Below, piece after piece: positions 1 to 12,252 of a DNA stretch of 64,000 nucleotides (positions are counted from its first letter, which is position 1; each line of letters starts with the position of its first letter). The DNA comes from Ciborinia camelliae. Taxonomy: Eukaryota > Ascomycota > Leotiomycetes > Helotiales > Sclerotiniaceae. Under the pieces are notes generated by a model that ran no database searches, was not told the DNA's origin, and was given only the letters and a program-made list of their open reading frames with translations. A program made the translations under genes and the position numbers. Location of the stretch: NCBI GenBank assembly GCA_025890175.1, contig JANPYM010000005.1:1068440-1132439 (forward strand). Reading direction: 5' to 3'.

Positions 1-780
1 AAAATTTTCTTCTTCGAGCGGTTTTTTTTTTTTTTTTTCATTTTTTCTTTCGCTTGAGTCACAGTGTGCGGACTCCTCTCTAGCTACTAGATACCTAGGT
101 AGGTATGTAGACTCTATGGTATGGGTATGGGATGGGAGAGATGGTATGGTATGATATGATAGGTGCTGTTAAGGTAGGTAGGTATAATATAATATGGGAG
201 AGATATTAGAGATACTAGAGATAATTACAGATGCAGATACAGATGCAGATGCAGATACAGATGGTGGATGGTGGATGGTGAATACCTACCTACCTACCTA
301 TCTGAAGAAAGGAAGGAACTTTAAGAACCTTAGAAAGTGCAAATTATCAATAATATTGATGGTGCAAAGTTCTTCGCCTCCAGATAGGTAGGTAGGTAGG
401 TAGGTAGGTACCTCCAGGGCTAGGTAGGTGGGGATCCATCTACAACCGAAAAAAGAAAAATGTTCACGCGGGCATTATGATTGATTAGATGGATTACTAG
501 GTACTACTGCATATGTTAATTATTCGTTAATAGGTAAGGTAGGTAGGTAGGTAGATATTATGGGGAATATCCGATCATATTTCTTCTTCATTTTTTCATT
601 TTCCCCCCCCCAAGGTCTAGAATCCCTCATCCCACATCCCAAATTTAGAAAAAGGATACATACAGTCAGTATATACGAAAAATTGGATTTTTTTTCTTCT
701 TTCACCAGTGCCGGGTCTCGAATCGGGAATTTTTTTACTCTTGACCCGGACCCTCTACTCTCGACTCTTGAGTATTGAAG

Positions 781-858
781 GTACATACATACATACATAC
801 ATACATACGTACATGCAAATATACATATATATATATATATATATATAATATATATATT
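781..858. repeat. (CATA)n then (TA)n microsatellite
   Basis: About seven copies of ACAT run directly into a pure AT dinucleotide tract. This is a simple-sequence repeat with no coding content. Confidence 0.95.
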
Positions 859-1303
859 CGAACTTCGAACTTGAATCTTTGAGGTACATTGTAAAATACC
901 TAGGTGGGTGGGTACCTTGCATTTTGCATCGCGACTCGAGAGTCGAAAGTGGCATTGCAAATCCATCCATGCATGGTTTTGCTGATTTTGATTTGCGTGG
1001 TACAGGTACAGACAGTAGGTACCTACCATCTACCTACCATCTACCATCTACCATCAAGTAGCGAAAAATTTGGTTGGTTGGTACAGTACCTAACGAATGA
1101 ATAAAAGAAAGAAAGAATGATATTTGAAGTATCTGCGATTCTGTTCCGTCCACAAGTACTCCATCCACAAAATGTCTCAAAATGTCATATACATACATAT
1201 ATGTATATATATATATATTGGGCAAAAAAAGAGAGGAAAAGAAGGTGGGTAGTTAGGTTAGGTAGCAAGATGAGATTACCGTGAAGCCCTGTCGAGTCTC
1301 GAC

Positions 1304-1342
1304 GGTTAGGTTAGGTTAGGTCAGGTCAGGCCAGGTCAGGTT
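1304..1342. repeat. GGTTA/GGTCA pentamer repeat
   Basis: Seven or so pentamers GGTTA drift into GGTCA and GGCCA. The unit resembles a telomere hexamer but is five bases long and interstitial, so I treat it as a microsatellite. Confidence 0.85.
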
Positions 1343-1860
1343 GTGGCAGATGCGATGCGATCGATGCCCAATACCTAGGTATGGGTTCTAGAAGCCAACC
1401 TAGGGTACCACCTACTAGTAGAACGTACCAAACAGACAGAGTAATAAGTCTGTGCTCTGTATATAAAAGATACCTAGGTAGGTAGGTATGTACCTATGAT
1501 ATGCAAAGACAAATATGATTAGAGATTAGAGATTCGGTATATAAAGCGAGAAGATAGAGAAAATACCGAGACATCGTATGTGACCTTTCTTTACATTTCT
1601 CTTTATATTTCTGAGTTCTCACGAGGGATAAGATCATAAGAAAAACCAAACCAAACCCAAATAAATTTTCGGTCGAGGTGGGTTAATAAGTGAAGTTAAA
1701 CCGGCGCTGAGAACCAGAGACGAAAGGGGTTAAAGAACCGAGTGCAAAATAAAAATCAAAATAAAAATCCATAGGATCCTCATCTTCATCAATATTGTAA
1801 TTGTTCTAGAAGGGAGGGACCTGAGGTCTTGTGGGGTGATGCCGTGAAAGGATTGAAAAG

Positions 1861-1921
1861 TAAGGTAAGGTAAGGTAAGGAACAGGGGATGGATGGATAG
1901 ATGGATGGATGGATGGATGAT
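1861..1921. repeat. (TAAGG)n and (ATGG)n microsatellites
   Basis: Four TAAGG units, a short spacer, then a run of ATGG units with one interruption. Another ATGG run lies near 2633-2650. Confidence 0.9.
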
Positions 1922-2103
1922 AAATAGAATACCTTTGTATGCAGTTAAAATGCTTATCCGCGGACTCGTTCCCATCAATCCATGTTCTTTGGGTGGAATT
2001 ACCTATTGGGGACCTCGAGAGCAATGGGCATGCCGCACGGTCTTTGGTTCCAAATTCCAATAATAATAATATAGGCACTGAGGTACTTAACTTACTGAAT
2101 CCA

Positions 2104-2190
2104 TGATATGATTTGATATGATTTGATATGATTTGATATGATTTGATATGATTTGATATGATTTGATATGATTTGATATGATTCGATTCG
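2104..2190. repeat. Decamer tandem repeat GATATGATTT
   Basis: About eight near-perfect copies of a 10-bp unit in tandem. The array ends in a small palindrome, GATTCGATTCGAATC. Copies are almost identical, which suggests recent slippage. Confidence 0.95.
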
Positions 2191-4549
2191 AATCGGTACT
2201 CCGGCAGTCAATTTAGTATTTGATTGATATGTTTCTGATTCTTCTATTATTGGTGTTTCTATTGGTGTTTCTCCCAGAATAGAAATAAGAAATAGAAAGG
2301 TTAATGTTAATTGGAAATCCAAAAGTCTGGGCTACCCGAGCTGGAGTAGGGTAGGACGGGAGGGAGAGGGAGAGCGAGACTTAGACGAATGAGGAAATCC
2401 CGTCGGATGTCCCAATTGGGTTGGACTTGATATTTCCGGGGCCCCAAACCACTAGGTAAGGTATGCTATGCGATGTGGAAAGTTGGGGGGCGGAGTGAAA
2501 GTCTCGACGCAAAGATGGTTTCGTACCTCATGATTGTTTGGACATTGATGGATGGACGAGGCTGTGATGGATGGAATTCTGGCGTGGTTTTGCATTTTGT
2601 ATAGCCTCTCGAGGGTTTTGATAGTTGAGAGATGGATGGATGGATGGATAGATGGAGATAGTTCGGTATTTCTCTTCTGTAACTTTTATTAATTGAATTC
2701 AATTGTGCATGGACGATTAAATGAACGGTTTTTCAATGTTCATGTCTTTAATATTAGTTTTGGGTTCCCATATTGGAACTTTAGAGTTGATTTTAGACGC
2801 GAGGCATTGGACTGTGCTGGAAGGACACTTGAAGTAATTTTGTACCGAGTACCGAGTAACCAAGGTGTACTCGTGGACACGGGAGTCATTGAGTTTTTTT
2901 CTCAGGGAACCAAGAGAATGGGGAAAAGGGGGGGAAAATCTTTGAGTTGTGATGTTTGAAAAGTTGAGAGTTCTGGAGGAGAAAGGAAATTGATCATAGT
3001 CAATTTTGTGGGGGTTGTTAATGGTGTAAAAGTAGAAAATGTGGTTTTCTTGTAACAAAATCAAAATGTCGAAACAAATGTGTTTGCTCTTAATGAGTAT
3101 TAGAAGATTGAACAATTGAAATGTTATATCATGATATTCTTTCTTGTGAATGAGTAGGTAGATCTTTTTGCCTCCCATTAGATCTGATTTCATTAATAGC
3201 AGAAGTTGGTATGTCGGTATATGTTGTATGATGAAATTTGAAATGTGAATATTGAAATGATATCAACAATTGATGTAAAACGGAATAACTTGAAAAAACA
3301 ATGGGGATATGATGTTATGTATACGTACTCGATCGAGTAGGATGGAGAGATAGAGATCCGATTTCGTATTTCTCGATCATTCAAAAGATGGATATTTCAT
3401 CATGACCCTCCAAGAAAAACCTGTTATCATTCCAAGGTACGTAGACAGAGATAAGACTTTGGTTCACCGTTGAGGCGTTTCCAACAACGTCGTTTCGATT
3501 GTGTTGGATGTTTAATGTTATTTCCTACTCCGGCTGTACCAGTTCTCCAGGTACAGGAAGATTTGCAGATTTCCAAGGTTGCAGTTCAACATCCCCCGCC
3601 TCAAGTATACACAGCCACAAGTAATAAAGATTCTTCTGGGAGAGACCTGTCAAAGCGATACTGGTAAAGCATCAGCAACTAGATGAACGAGAGGCTAGAA
3701 CAGTCACTCGTAAAAGAATAGTGGAGCTGGCAGTGTAGATGTTGGAGCCCAAGAATGCAAACGGAATGACATGGGTTTAAAAATGTTCCACATGTGACTG
3801 ATATGCACGTTGTAAATAATAAGTTGCTTGTTGCTTGCGGTACGTCCCTGGTAGGTAGTAAATGTAAATGTAATGCAAGCATGGATGAAAAAGAGTTTAC
3901 CGGAGGGGCAAAAAGAACGCACGGATCTTATTAGTCTCTTCGAAGTTCGAACGGTAACGGTCTCTGGAGTCTGGTCTGCGGTCTCGAGGAAGCACACCCG
4001 GGCAGCTACATGGATATTTCTATAGGGTGACGAACCACTGGGCGGTAAAATATCTACATTCCATTTCACACGACGGAAATAATTCTTCCGTTTTGATAGA
4101 ACACGCCTCGAACATTTTGGAAAGACCATCTGGGCAGTCAGACAGGCAGTGCATGATGTATAAAACCGTTCAATACATGAATTGTATTGTATTATCAAGA
4201 GAAAAAGTGGGTTGAGAATGCCTATGTATGTAGGTAATCAAATGGAAGAAAAGAAAGAAATGAAATGAAGAAACGAGAGAGGGAGACGACGCACAAAACC
4301 GCGGGGGGACCATCCGTCAGCGGAATGATGATACCGGGCATTGGCAAGAGAATTGATCATTTTACCTACCTAGGTTATTTTGTCCTGCCCTGCCCCGCCA
4401 AACTAAATAAGAGCTTCTAGATATATTCGATTATTACCTAGTTACTGTAACAATATCACATCTAGACCTACCGAATGACAAGCACCTAGGATCGATCTAG
4501 TACCTTTCCAGTAGCAATTAGACCTTTCCGTACCCATCTAGGTAAAAGA

Positions 4550-4599
4550 GACAAGTTATTAGTATAGTTTAGTTTCCTAAAGTATACTAATAACTTGTC
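4550..4599. repeat. Perfect 17-bp inverted repeat (stem-loop)
   Basis: The arm GACAAGTTATTAGTATA at 4550-4566 is matched exactly by its reverse complement at 4583-4599, with a 16-nt loop. No gene adjoins it. It could be a foldback element, a relic of a miniature transposon, or a structured transcript. Confidence 0.9.
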
Positions 4600-5084
4600 A
4601 ATCAACATCCTAGCTCCCTCGTTCCCTAGTTTAGTAGTGGGGTGGAAGGTACCTCCACCTCCATGAATTTTCGCTGATCTTTTATTCTGTCACATGTCGC
4701 CCTGGAAAACTGGGTCGTATTCTATGCAAGTTTCTGTGCAGCGTTACATGGCTCAGGTGAAGAAGAGATATTGTGGGCATTTACCATGAACGGTGAGAGG
4801 ATAGAATCTTAACCCAATATTCACACCAGCAATGGTCAATTTGCTACCAGATTTGCATCAACACATCCCCAAATCCATCGCTTTTTAATTTTAGTAAAAT
4901 TAATTTGGGCTGCTCAGGAAACTCTCTCCCTGCTTGCCAAGTTCCATCGTGGCCCATGCTAAAAGTCTGATTGCTGCGAGTGACTGGGCCGCGCGGGATG
5001 GATTTTCCCATCTCCATCCGTGCATTGGTTCTGCCCAAAAAAGTAACCCTGGTAATGAATTTTGAAGTGAGTCGTGACCTAAAA

Positions 5085-5117
5085 AGAGAGGGAGAGAGGG
5101 AGAGAGGGAGAGAGGGG
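5085..5117. repeat. (GGGAGAGA)n purine repeat
   Basis: Four tandem copies of an 8-bp purine unit ending in a G tract. Confidence 0.9.
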
Positions 5118-5468
5118 GCCCCGCCTCACATGGCAAACCAAACCAACCCAACCCAAGGAAAGGAAAGACGTAAAGATGTGAGAAGGAAAAGACGGAACCT
5201 CCGACGAGCTAATCCATTAATCCATTTCCTAGGGAACCATATTATTTGACAATCCAATTTTTATATTGAGCTAATGAAAGAGCTAATGAAAACTTTACTT
5301 GCAAACTTTACTTTGCATCTTCTAACAATCATAATGGACGTGAACGAGAGGGTAATGAGAATGACAGGGTCTGAATGATAATACTTTTAATGGTCAAAGT
5401 TGAATGACCTAGGTACTTAAATGAGTCTGGAATGCCGACTCTTCCATCTATTATTATTTATTCAATAT

Positions 5469-5531
5469 CCAATACCTTCTCCAATACCTTCTCCAATCCC
5501 TTCTCCAATCCCTCCAGCTTCTTCTCCAATA
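5469..5531. repeat. 12-mer repeat CTTCTCCAATAC
   Basis: About five diverging copies of a CTTCTCCAAT(A/C)C unit lie in the pyrimidine-rich upstream region of the glycerol kinase gene. Confidence 0.85.
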
Positions 5532-5924
5532 TTTTCTTAATTGGTCCCTTTAAATTCTACCTATCTGTTGATCTTTTTTCCGTAAATCCTCAGCCTCCCC
5601 TCTCTCCCCCTCAACTCCACCTGTTTCTTAAGATATCATATAACTAGAGGGCTCTCCCCTCGCGCCTCCTCTTCCTTCCTTTCTTCCCGCAATCAATCAA
5701 ACCCTTCTTCATTCCACGACCGCACTCCACTCCCGTACTCCCCATCTTCCTATAATTATCCTCATATCCCCCCTCCATTCCATCTTCCTTCCATATAAAA
5801 CCAACCAACTTCTCAAGAATCATTTCATTGCGGCTTCTCCTCATAATACCCCGTCAACCTTTCCTTTTTACAATACCCATTGTCCCTTTATATCCCTAAT
5901 TTTACATACCCACACATTCCCATC

Positions 5925-7738
5925 ATGATGATGCATCCCACCCCACCGCCTCAGATCCCACACACTGCTATCGACAGCTTCAAATACAGAAGAGATGCCG
6001 AATATAGAAACATCGATGTTCCAAGAATTGAGAACCCTGAATATGTTGAGCATATCGAGGAAACAAAAGTAAATCTACCAGAGGATGTGGCTGAGACTGA
6101 GGAGGAAGAACAAAAACAATGGTTCATTGGTAGTATTGATCAAGGCACAACTTCTACAAGATTTATTATTTTCAATGGGGAAGGACAACCTGTGGCAATG
6201 CACCAGCATGAATTCGAAAACATGTATCCCGAGTCCGGGTAAGTTTTGATTCTTCCGCTGTTCTTACTGGATCAAATGGCTAATGATACTCTTTCCGCAG
6301 ATGGCATGAACATGATCCTCAAGAATTGGTCAACTCGGTGGATGAGTGTGTAGAGAAGGCGACAGAGAAGTTCCTCGCATTGGGACACAAAAAGTCCGAT
6401 ATTAAAGCTATTGGAATCACCAACCAACGTGAAACCACTATTTGCTGGGACACAAATACTGGAGAACCTTTATACAATGCCGTTGTTTGGGCCGATACTC
6501 GCACCACAGGTCTTGTGCGCGAGCTCAAGGATTCAGAGGGATCAGATGAAATCCTTCAATTGTGCGGTCTGCCGCTGTCCACATATCCCTCCAGTGTCAA
6601 GCTTTTGTGGATGTACCGAAATGTTGAAGCTATCAAGAATGCATACGATGAAGGAAGACTATCTTTCGGAACCGTTGACTCTTGGTTGATTTACAAACTC
6701 AATGGAGGAAAGGAAGGTGGCATTCATGTCACAGATACCACAAATGCTTCTAGAACTATGTTCATGAATCTCCACACATTACAATACGACGACAAACTCC
6801 TCAACTTCTTCCAACTCGACAGGAAAAACGTTACCCTCCCAAAAATCGTTCCATCTTCCGACAAAGAAGCTTTTGGTAAAATGGCCTATGGTCCTCTAGA
6901 AGGAACCAGAATTACCGGCTGTCTAGGAGATCAATCATCTGCCTTAGTTGGTCAATGTGGTTTCAAACCCGGACACGCAAAGAACACATACGGAACTGGT
7001 TGTTTCCTTCTCTACAATGTTGGCACCAAGCCTGTAGTATCAAAATATGGTCTCTTGGCTACTGTCGCATATGATTTCGGCAATGGTAGAAAACCCGTCT
7101 ACGCTCTTGAGGGTAGCATTGCCGTTGCAGGTTCCGGTGTTAAGTTTTTGATGAACAACTTGGGATTCATTGCCCACTCTAGCAAGATCACTGAGTTGGC
7201 AGAGACCGTCGATGATAATGGTGGCGTGGTATTCGTTACTGCTTTCTCTGGTCTATTCGCACCATACTGGATTGATGATGCCAAGGGAACACTTTTCGGT
7301 ATCACTCAACATACAGAACGTGGTCACATTGCCCGCGCCACCCTCGAAGCTACCTGTTTCCAGACCAAAGCTATCCTCGATGCTATGGAGAAGGACTCCG
7401 GGCACAAACTTGGAGGACTTGCTGTCGATGGTGGCATGTCTAATTCCGACCTCTGCATGCAAACACAAGCCGATGTCCTCAACATCCCAATCAACAGACC
7501 AGTCATGCGCGAAACAACTGCCCTTGGTGCCGCGATCGCCGCAGGTTTCGCAGTGAATATCTGGAAGGAGTTCGAAGAACTTGAGGGGATCAACCGTGAT
7601 GATAGAGCCATCTTCAAGCCTCAAGTTAAGCCAGCTAAGAGTGCACGCATGTTCAAGAAGTGGGAACAAGCAGTCGAGATGAGCAGGGGATGGGTTTTAC
7701 ATGACGAGGATGAGGAAAATGATGATGACATTGATTAA
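5925..7738 (+). CDS. GUT1: Glycerol kinase
   Basis: ATP-dependent phosphorylation of glycerol to glycerol 3-phosphate, the first step of cytosolic glycerol use (FGGY kinase family, EC 2.7.1.30). Two exons, 5925-6238 and 6301-7738, with a 62-nt intron (GTAAGT..CAG) that splits a Gly codon; joining restores ESG-WHEHDP. Product about 583 residues. The N-terminal ATP-binding motif DQGTTSTR is at residues 72-79. The C-terminal FGGY-type signature (GGLAVDGGMSNSDLCMQT) is present. The first 65 residues are a poorly conserved acidic extension (EEEEQ) that makes the protein longer than bacterial GlpK (about 500). I start at the first of three consecutive ATGs; the frame stays open upstream only by way of TTG. 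Nothing looks broken. Confidence 0.96.
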
Positions 7739-8666
7739 AATGGCTTCAACAAGAATACTGCCAATGAAATGGGGATGGGGGCGAGATGGAGGTAATGGAT
7801 CATTCAACCGGGATGTGAATAGATATGGGGAGAAGAGGAAGACATTTGGATATACCCCAGGATGATTAATTGCATCGATGCACAGAATGTGGGGCTTTTT
7901 GGGATTTGGTGTTGGGTGCTTGCTTGCTTTTTGGCGCGCGGTTGGATCGGATACTCTTTTTGGCGATGGGCGTCTTTTTATGGGCACGGAAGACTGTTTG
8001 TAGCATATACATGATGGGGTTTGGGCTGGAAGCGTGCTCGGATTTGGATTGCGATATAGGTTAATGGGGGTGGGAGGGTATAATGATGTCTATGAATAAT
8101 AAAAATATCAAAATTTATCCAAAATCTCTATCTACATCTTGGATCGTTTTGTGTATTGGATGAGTGCTATGCATTGATTGGTGCCTGTGTATCTCACTCA
8201 GATGAATGTGTGATTACAAAATCTTGATTCTTGGTTCTAGAAAGGCAGAAAGAAAGTTTACTTGATTGAAATTTTGGATGGTTGTAAAGATTGAAGATTG
8301 AAGATTGAAGATTATTATCTCTCTCTTTGTGTCTCTCTCTCTCTTTGTGTCTCTCTCTCTCTCTCTCTCTCCTCTCTGGGCAGTTTCATTCCCGAGTCTT
8401 GTTATATCCACCTAGGTCTCTATATCTGAAAAAAAATCTTGGCCTTCAATCGTATTTGCATTTGCATTTGCATTTGCATTCGTATTTGTATCCACATCCG
8501 CATACGCATAAGCATACGCATTGTAATATTTCCCAACTAGTAATTCAAGTGATTTATATCTTCTTCGCTCGATTCATTCCCTCGGTTTCCTCGATTCCTC
8601 TTGCTCGCTTTACCCATCTCCCTACACAGCCCACGCGACTCACCCAGCCCACCCCCCTCACGCCCC
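7739..8666. other. Convergent 3' intergenic region (GUT1 / YSH1)
   Basis: Both flanking genes end here. It holds (GATTGAA)n at about 8289-8311, a CT-rich microsatellite at about 8318-8377 and (GCATTT)n at about 8455-8487. No gene was seen. Confidence 0.8.
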
Positions 8667-11600
8667 TCACCCCCACAGCGGCGCGGTAACCTCGACGGCG
8701 CGCTCGACGACGGCCCTGACCCTCTCGCCAAAAACGCGATTCGCACACTCGACCTCCAGATCCTCGAGCCAGATCTTCGCCTCCATCTTGTCGACCGCGA
8801 TGCAGATCCCCGGGACCGGGATCCCCAGCTTGTGCAGGCGCGCGAGCTCTTTTTCGTGGGTTGTGGGGGAGGAGGGAGAGGAGGGGGAGGGAGAGGAGGA
8901 TGGGGAGGGAGAGGATACTCGGGGGATGGAGATGGGGGTTAGATTGTCGGCGCCGAATTGCGCTTCGAGGAACATGAAGAGGCGCTCGAGACGCTCGGTG
9001 GGGGAGAGGTTCGCGTGGGGGTTGCGGGGATGGGGGGTGTGGGAATGGGAGTGTGGGTTTTTGCTTGAGGATTCTGTGGGTTGTGTTAGGGTTTTCTATT
9101 TTTTTTTTCTCTTTTTTTTCTTTTTTGATATGAATGGGGAAAGAATAAGAGGAGAAAGGAAAGAAAGAGTAAGGGGATAGGGGAGGTATTAACATACGTT
9201 TAACAGCCGCCGGACTACTCTCTACGGAATAAAGCACCGCCATAATAGCATCTGCAATCCCATCATTCAACATATTCCCCTCCCATTCCAATTCCACCTC
9301 TCCATTACTTCGATACCTCACCGTCACACATCCCATAACCAAATATGCAGTTACGGCATTCGTATTTGCGATTTCCTCATCGGCTTCTTCGTCGGATGAT
9401 CCGTTCATATGACTATCCCCATTGCCATTTCCATTTCCATTTCCATGTGAATGTTTCTGTTGCCCTCTACTCTCAGGCAACTCATCGATTTTCCCAAACG
9501 TGCCTTCCAGCGCCCACCTAATAAGATCAATACCCGCCGCACTAAGTGTCATACGTTGTTTACAGGTAATGGTAGTAGTAGTCAAACCAGCATACTCTCT
9601 CAAATCTTCCGGGGCCATCAACGACATTTTGAAATCGTTTTGCACCAGCACACCTGTGATGATTTGGGTTGAATCGGCAGGTGGAGGATTATTTGCCAGT
9701 TTTCCGACGACTTTGGCGGTTTTGGAAGTCATGAAGGGGATGCGTAAGGGTTCGCAGTTTTTGGGGGAGAAAACTTTTACTTTGATGGTTTTGTCGGCGT
9801 TGAGGGAGAGAAGTTTAGACTTTAGACGCATCATGTTGTGTTGTTCGCCGTGGACGAGGATCTATTCTTATTAGGTCCTCCTTTGGAATTGAAATTGGGA
9901 ATGGATGAAACTTACCACAACTGGAGCAGCGATCTCTTCGATAAATTCTCGATTCTCAACACCATCAACATGTGCTGCGAAGGAGAATTCTTGAACACTA
10001 CATCTTCTGGGTATCATGGCTTTCTCTGCTTCTCCGGGTGCTGATCTTCGTGTGAAACCCTGTGGCCCGGACATGATTGCTTGGATTTGATCGGGTTCTT
10101 GCATGATTTGCTTCGCCATAGTGCCTTCGACACTATAACCAGTAATAATGACACCATTCTTATCACTTGGGGCCCATCGTTCTAGTAATTGTCTACTGAT
10201 ACCATTTTGTAACATACCGGGACTTGCTAGAATAACACAACCTCCTACATCGTCGAATCGATCGAGGTTTTTTAATGACCGAATGTATTTGAAATCCCAT
10301 GGTCCTCCCCTACCCCCGCCGGTCGAGTTGGCTTCGGCTTCGGCCATACGTTCTCTGAATAATCGTTTGATATTTTCGTTCATAGATCCAACGTATGTTT
10401 GGTATACCAACATACATTTACGAGCCAAGTTACTAGCATAGTAGATAGGAATCTTTTGGAACTCCGGATGTTTACCCCAATATTCATCTAGAATCAAAAG
10501 AAGCTCTTGCGCTCTACCAAGTGCAAAGACTGGCATGAGAACACGACCCCCTCTGTTCAGGATACTAGTCACGGACTTCATGAGGGCCTGCTCTCGTTCT
10601 ATTCTGGGAATATGTGACGCTATACCATAGGTAGATTCGGTAATCAGAACATCAATCTTCACTCCTTTAGGAACTTCGGCAGAGACAAGATGTCGATCAT
10701 CTTCTCGAGAGTAATCTCCTGTGAAAAATATCTTCAGTCCTGCGATTTCGATGAGAAACATGGCAGCACCAAGTACATGCCCAGCTGGATATGGTGTGAC
10801 CCTTATCGAAGAGATTGTATGCGTGGTATGATAATCTATAGCTTCGATTTGAGCAAATGTAGTGAGATGGTCGGCTTCGGTATAGACTGGTTGTGAACCT
10901 CCATTCGAGGATGCCCCTCCAACTCTTATGCTGTCTATAATGAGCCATTTGTAGATAGCCTTGGTGGGATGTGTCATGAAGACACGTCCCTTGAAGTTAG
11001 TCTTCGCAAGGACGTATGGTAATGAGGCGGCATGGTCGACGTGGAAACTTTAAAAGGTCAGCTCTTGTACGACCAGGCAGGATAAAATACGCCAACAAAA
11101 ATAGGAGTCTATGTACAAGTCGGGTGTGCGGGGATAAAGGTTATATCACAGAATCAAGACAAGCATTTGCTGCGGGATAATGGTATTGTATTGATTCTCG
11201 TATACATGATAAATATAGCAGATAGGCCAATGAAATGTGAGACGGAGTCCTGCATTTGATCTGCAGGACCCAGAATGCAGAATTCGATGCAGAGTCCAAA
11301 CTGCTAATGGCGTATTGTATTGAATCACCGAAACAGAATACCATATATTGACTAACCCATCCTCCAAAAGCCAACGTGCATATAGAATGTAGAAAATGGG
11401 AAATCCGCTTACTGGCTGATCAAAAGTAAATCGACAGTACTTAAGTCAAAATCGTCATAGAAAGGTAGAGCTGCTAATCCATCATAGCCAGCGTGCATAC
11501 CAGCATCGAGCTATATCGACAAGTCAGTAAGCAAATTGCGCAGGAGAGAGACCTTATGCTTACCATGACAGTTTTACCCTTATATTGAATAATATGACAA

Positions 11601-11713
11601 GATCTTCCGACCTCATTACCACCACCAAGATTCGTAAAAGTGAGTTCATCAGCTGGATCTACCGGTTCTTCCACAGTAGGCACCATAGCGGCAGCCTTAC
11701 GTTTTGATGCCAT
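8667..11713 (-). CDS. YSH1: mRNA 3'-end processing endonuclease YSH1 (CPSF-73)
   Basis: Endonuclease of the nuclear cleavage and polyadenylation factor that cuts pre-mRNA before poly(A) addition. It is a metallo-beta-lactamase/beta-CASP enzyme. Five exons on the minus strand: 11713-11564, 11510-11413, 11047-9916, 9861-9198, 9073-8667; all junctions are GT/AG and in phase, giving about 816 residues. The zinc motif HFHVDH (83-88) is created exactly at the exon 2/3 junction. Further motifs: [20 protein letters not shown], and the beta-CASP segment ending in [12 protein letters not shown]. The C-terminal domain carries an HGNGNGNG low-complexity insert, an [11 protein letters not shown] stretch and then the conserved [10 protein letters not shown] block. 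The first ATG gives MASKRKAAA. Intron 2 is 365 nt, long for this window. The gene diverges from TAF4. Confidence 0.96.
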
Positions 11714-12252
11714 AGTGAATGAGATGTGACGTTCCTTTTCTTTGTTAATTCAGAGTTATTACTATTGTTGCCTTCAAGGCAGATAGACATTCAACGAGAT
11801 GGCATAATCATTTAAAATCTGACCGCGATAATGAATATTAGCTGGAAGATGTTGTTGTTAAATAATTTCGTGGGATGAGTTGTGAGTTGGAGAATGGATT
11901 GAATTGGATATTGTGAGAGAAGTCAGGTCAAGTCCGTGCCGGTTATCAAAGACGCGATTTTGGCGTTCCTCCCTTGTAAGGAAATTTCGCACTAAAAGTT
12001 CCACGTGATAAGATCAAAACTGGAGAGCTTTCGCGATCCCCATTCAATGACCACATAATTTGCCTGAACAGAAAACGGCTTAATGGTTATCAAAACAACA
12101 AGTGAATACCGTCGCGCAAGTCTTTAAGATTTATTTTGAAGACTTACACCATCGCATGGGTCAGTGTCATTGGAGGTAGCCGGGCTTTGCGCCTGGGTTG
12201 TGAAAGGATATAGGAGATCAATAGAGGCAACTACAATCAAGACGTCGACATC
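11714..12252. promoter_or_regulatory. Bidirectional promoter between YSH1 and TAF4
   Basis: The 539-bp gap separates the start codons of two divergently transcribed RNA polymerase II machinery genes. It contains a CACGTG E-box near 12003 (CCACGTGATAAG) and no open frame of note. Shared control is inferred from layout only. Confidence 0.6.

Larger units (their letters stand above)
1..5924. other. Gene-poor, microsatellite-rich intergenic block
   Basis: No convincing gene was found on either strand. Open frames are short, lack splice-consistent extension, and mostly start within simple repeats. The block is dominated by tetranucleotide TAGG/CCTA runs (163-186, 281-300, 385-410, 536-553), CATA and TA runs, and repeated copies of the palindrome TACCTAGGTA. 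The right end (about 5640-5924), pyrimidine-rich on the plus strand, is probably the promoter and leader of the glycerol kinase gene. Confidence 0.7.

Noticed and set aside
1304..1342. Interstitial telomere repeat
   Set aside because: The unit is a pentamer (GGTTA) and drifts to GGTCA; it is not the TTAGGG hexamer.
2717..3193. 158-codon minus-strand open frame
   Set aside because: Low-complexity Ile/Tyr/Lys-rich translation with no domain or splice signals; probably chance in AT-rich DNA.
3704..4198. 164-codon minus-strand open frame
   Set aside because: No recognisable motif, and plus-strand frames overlap it equally; not enough to call a gene.
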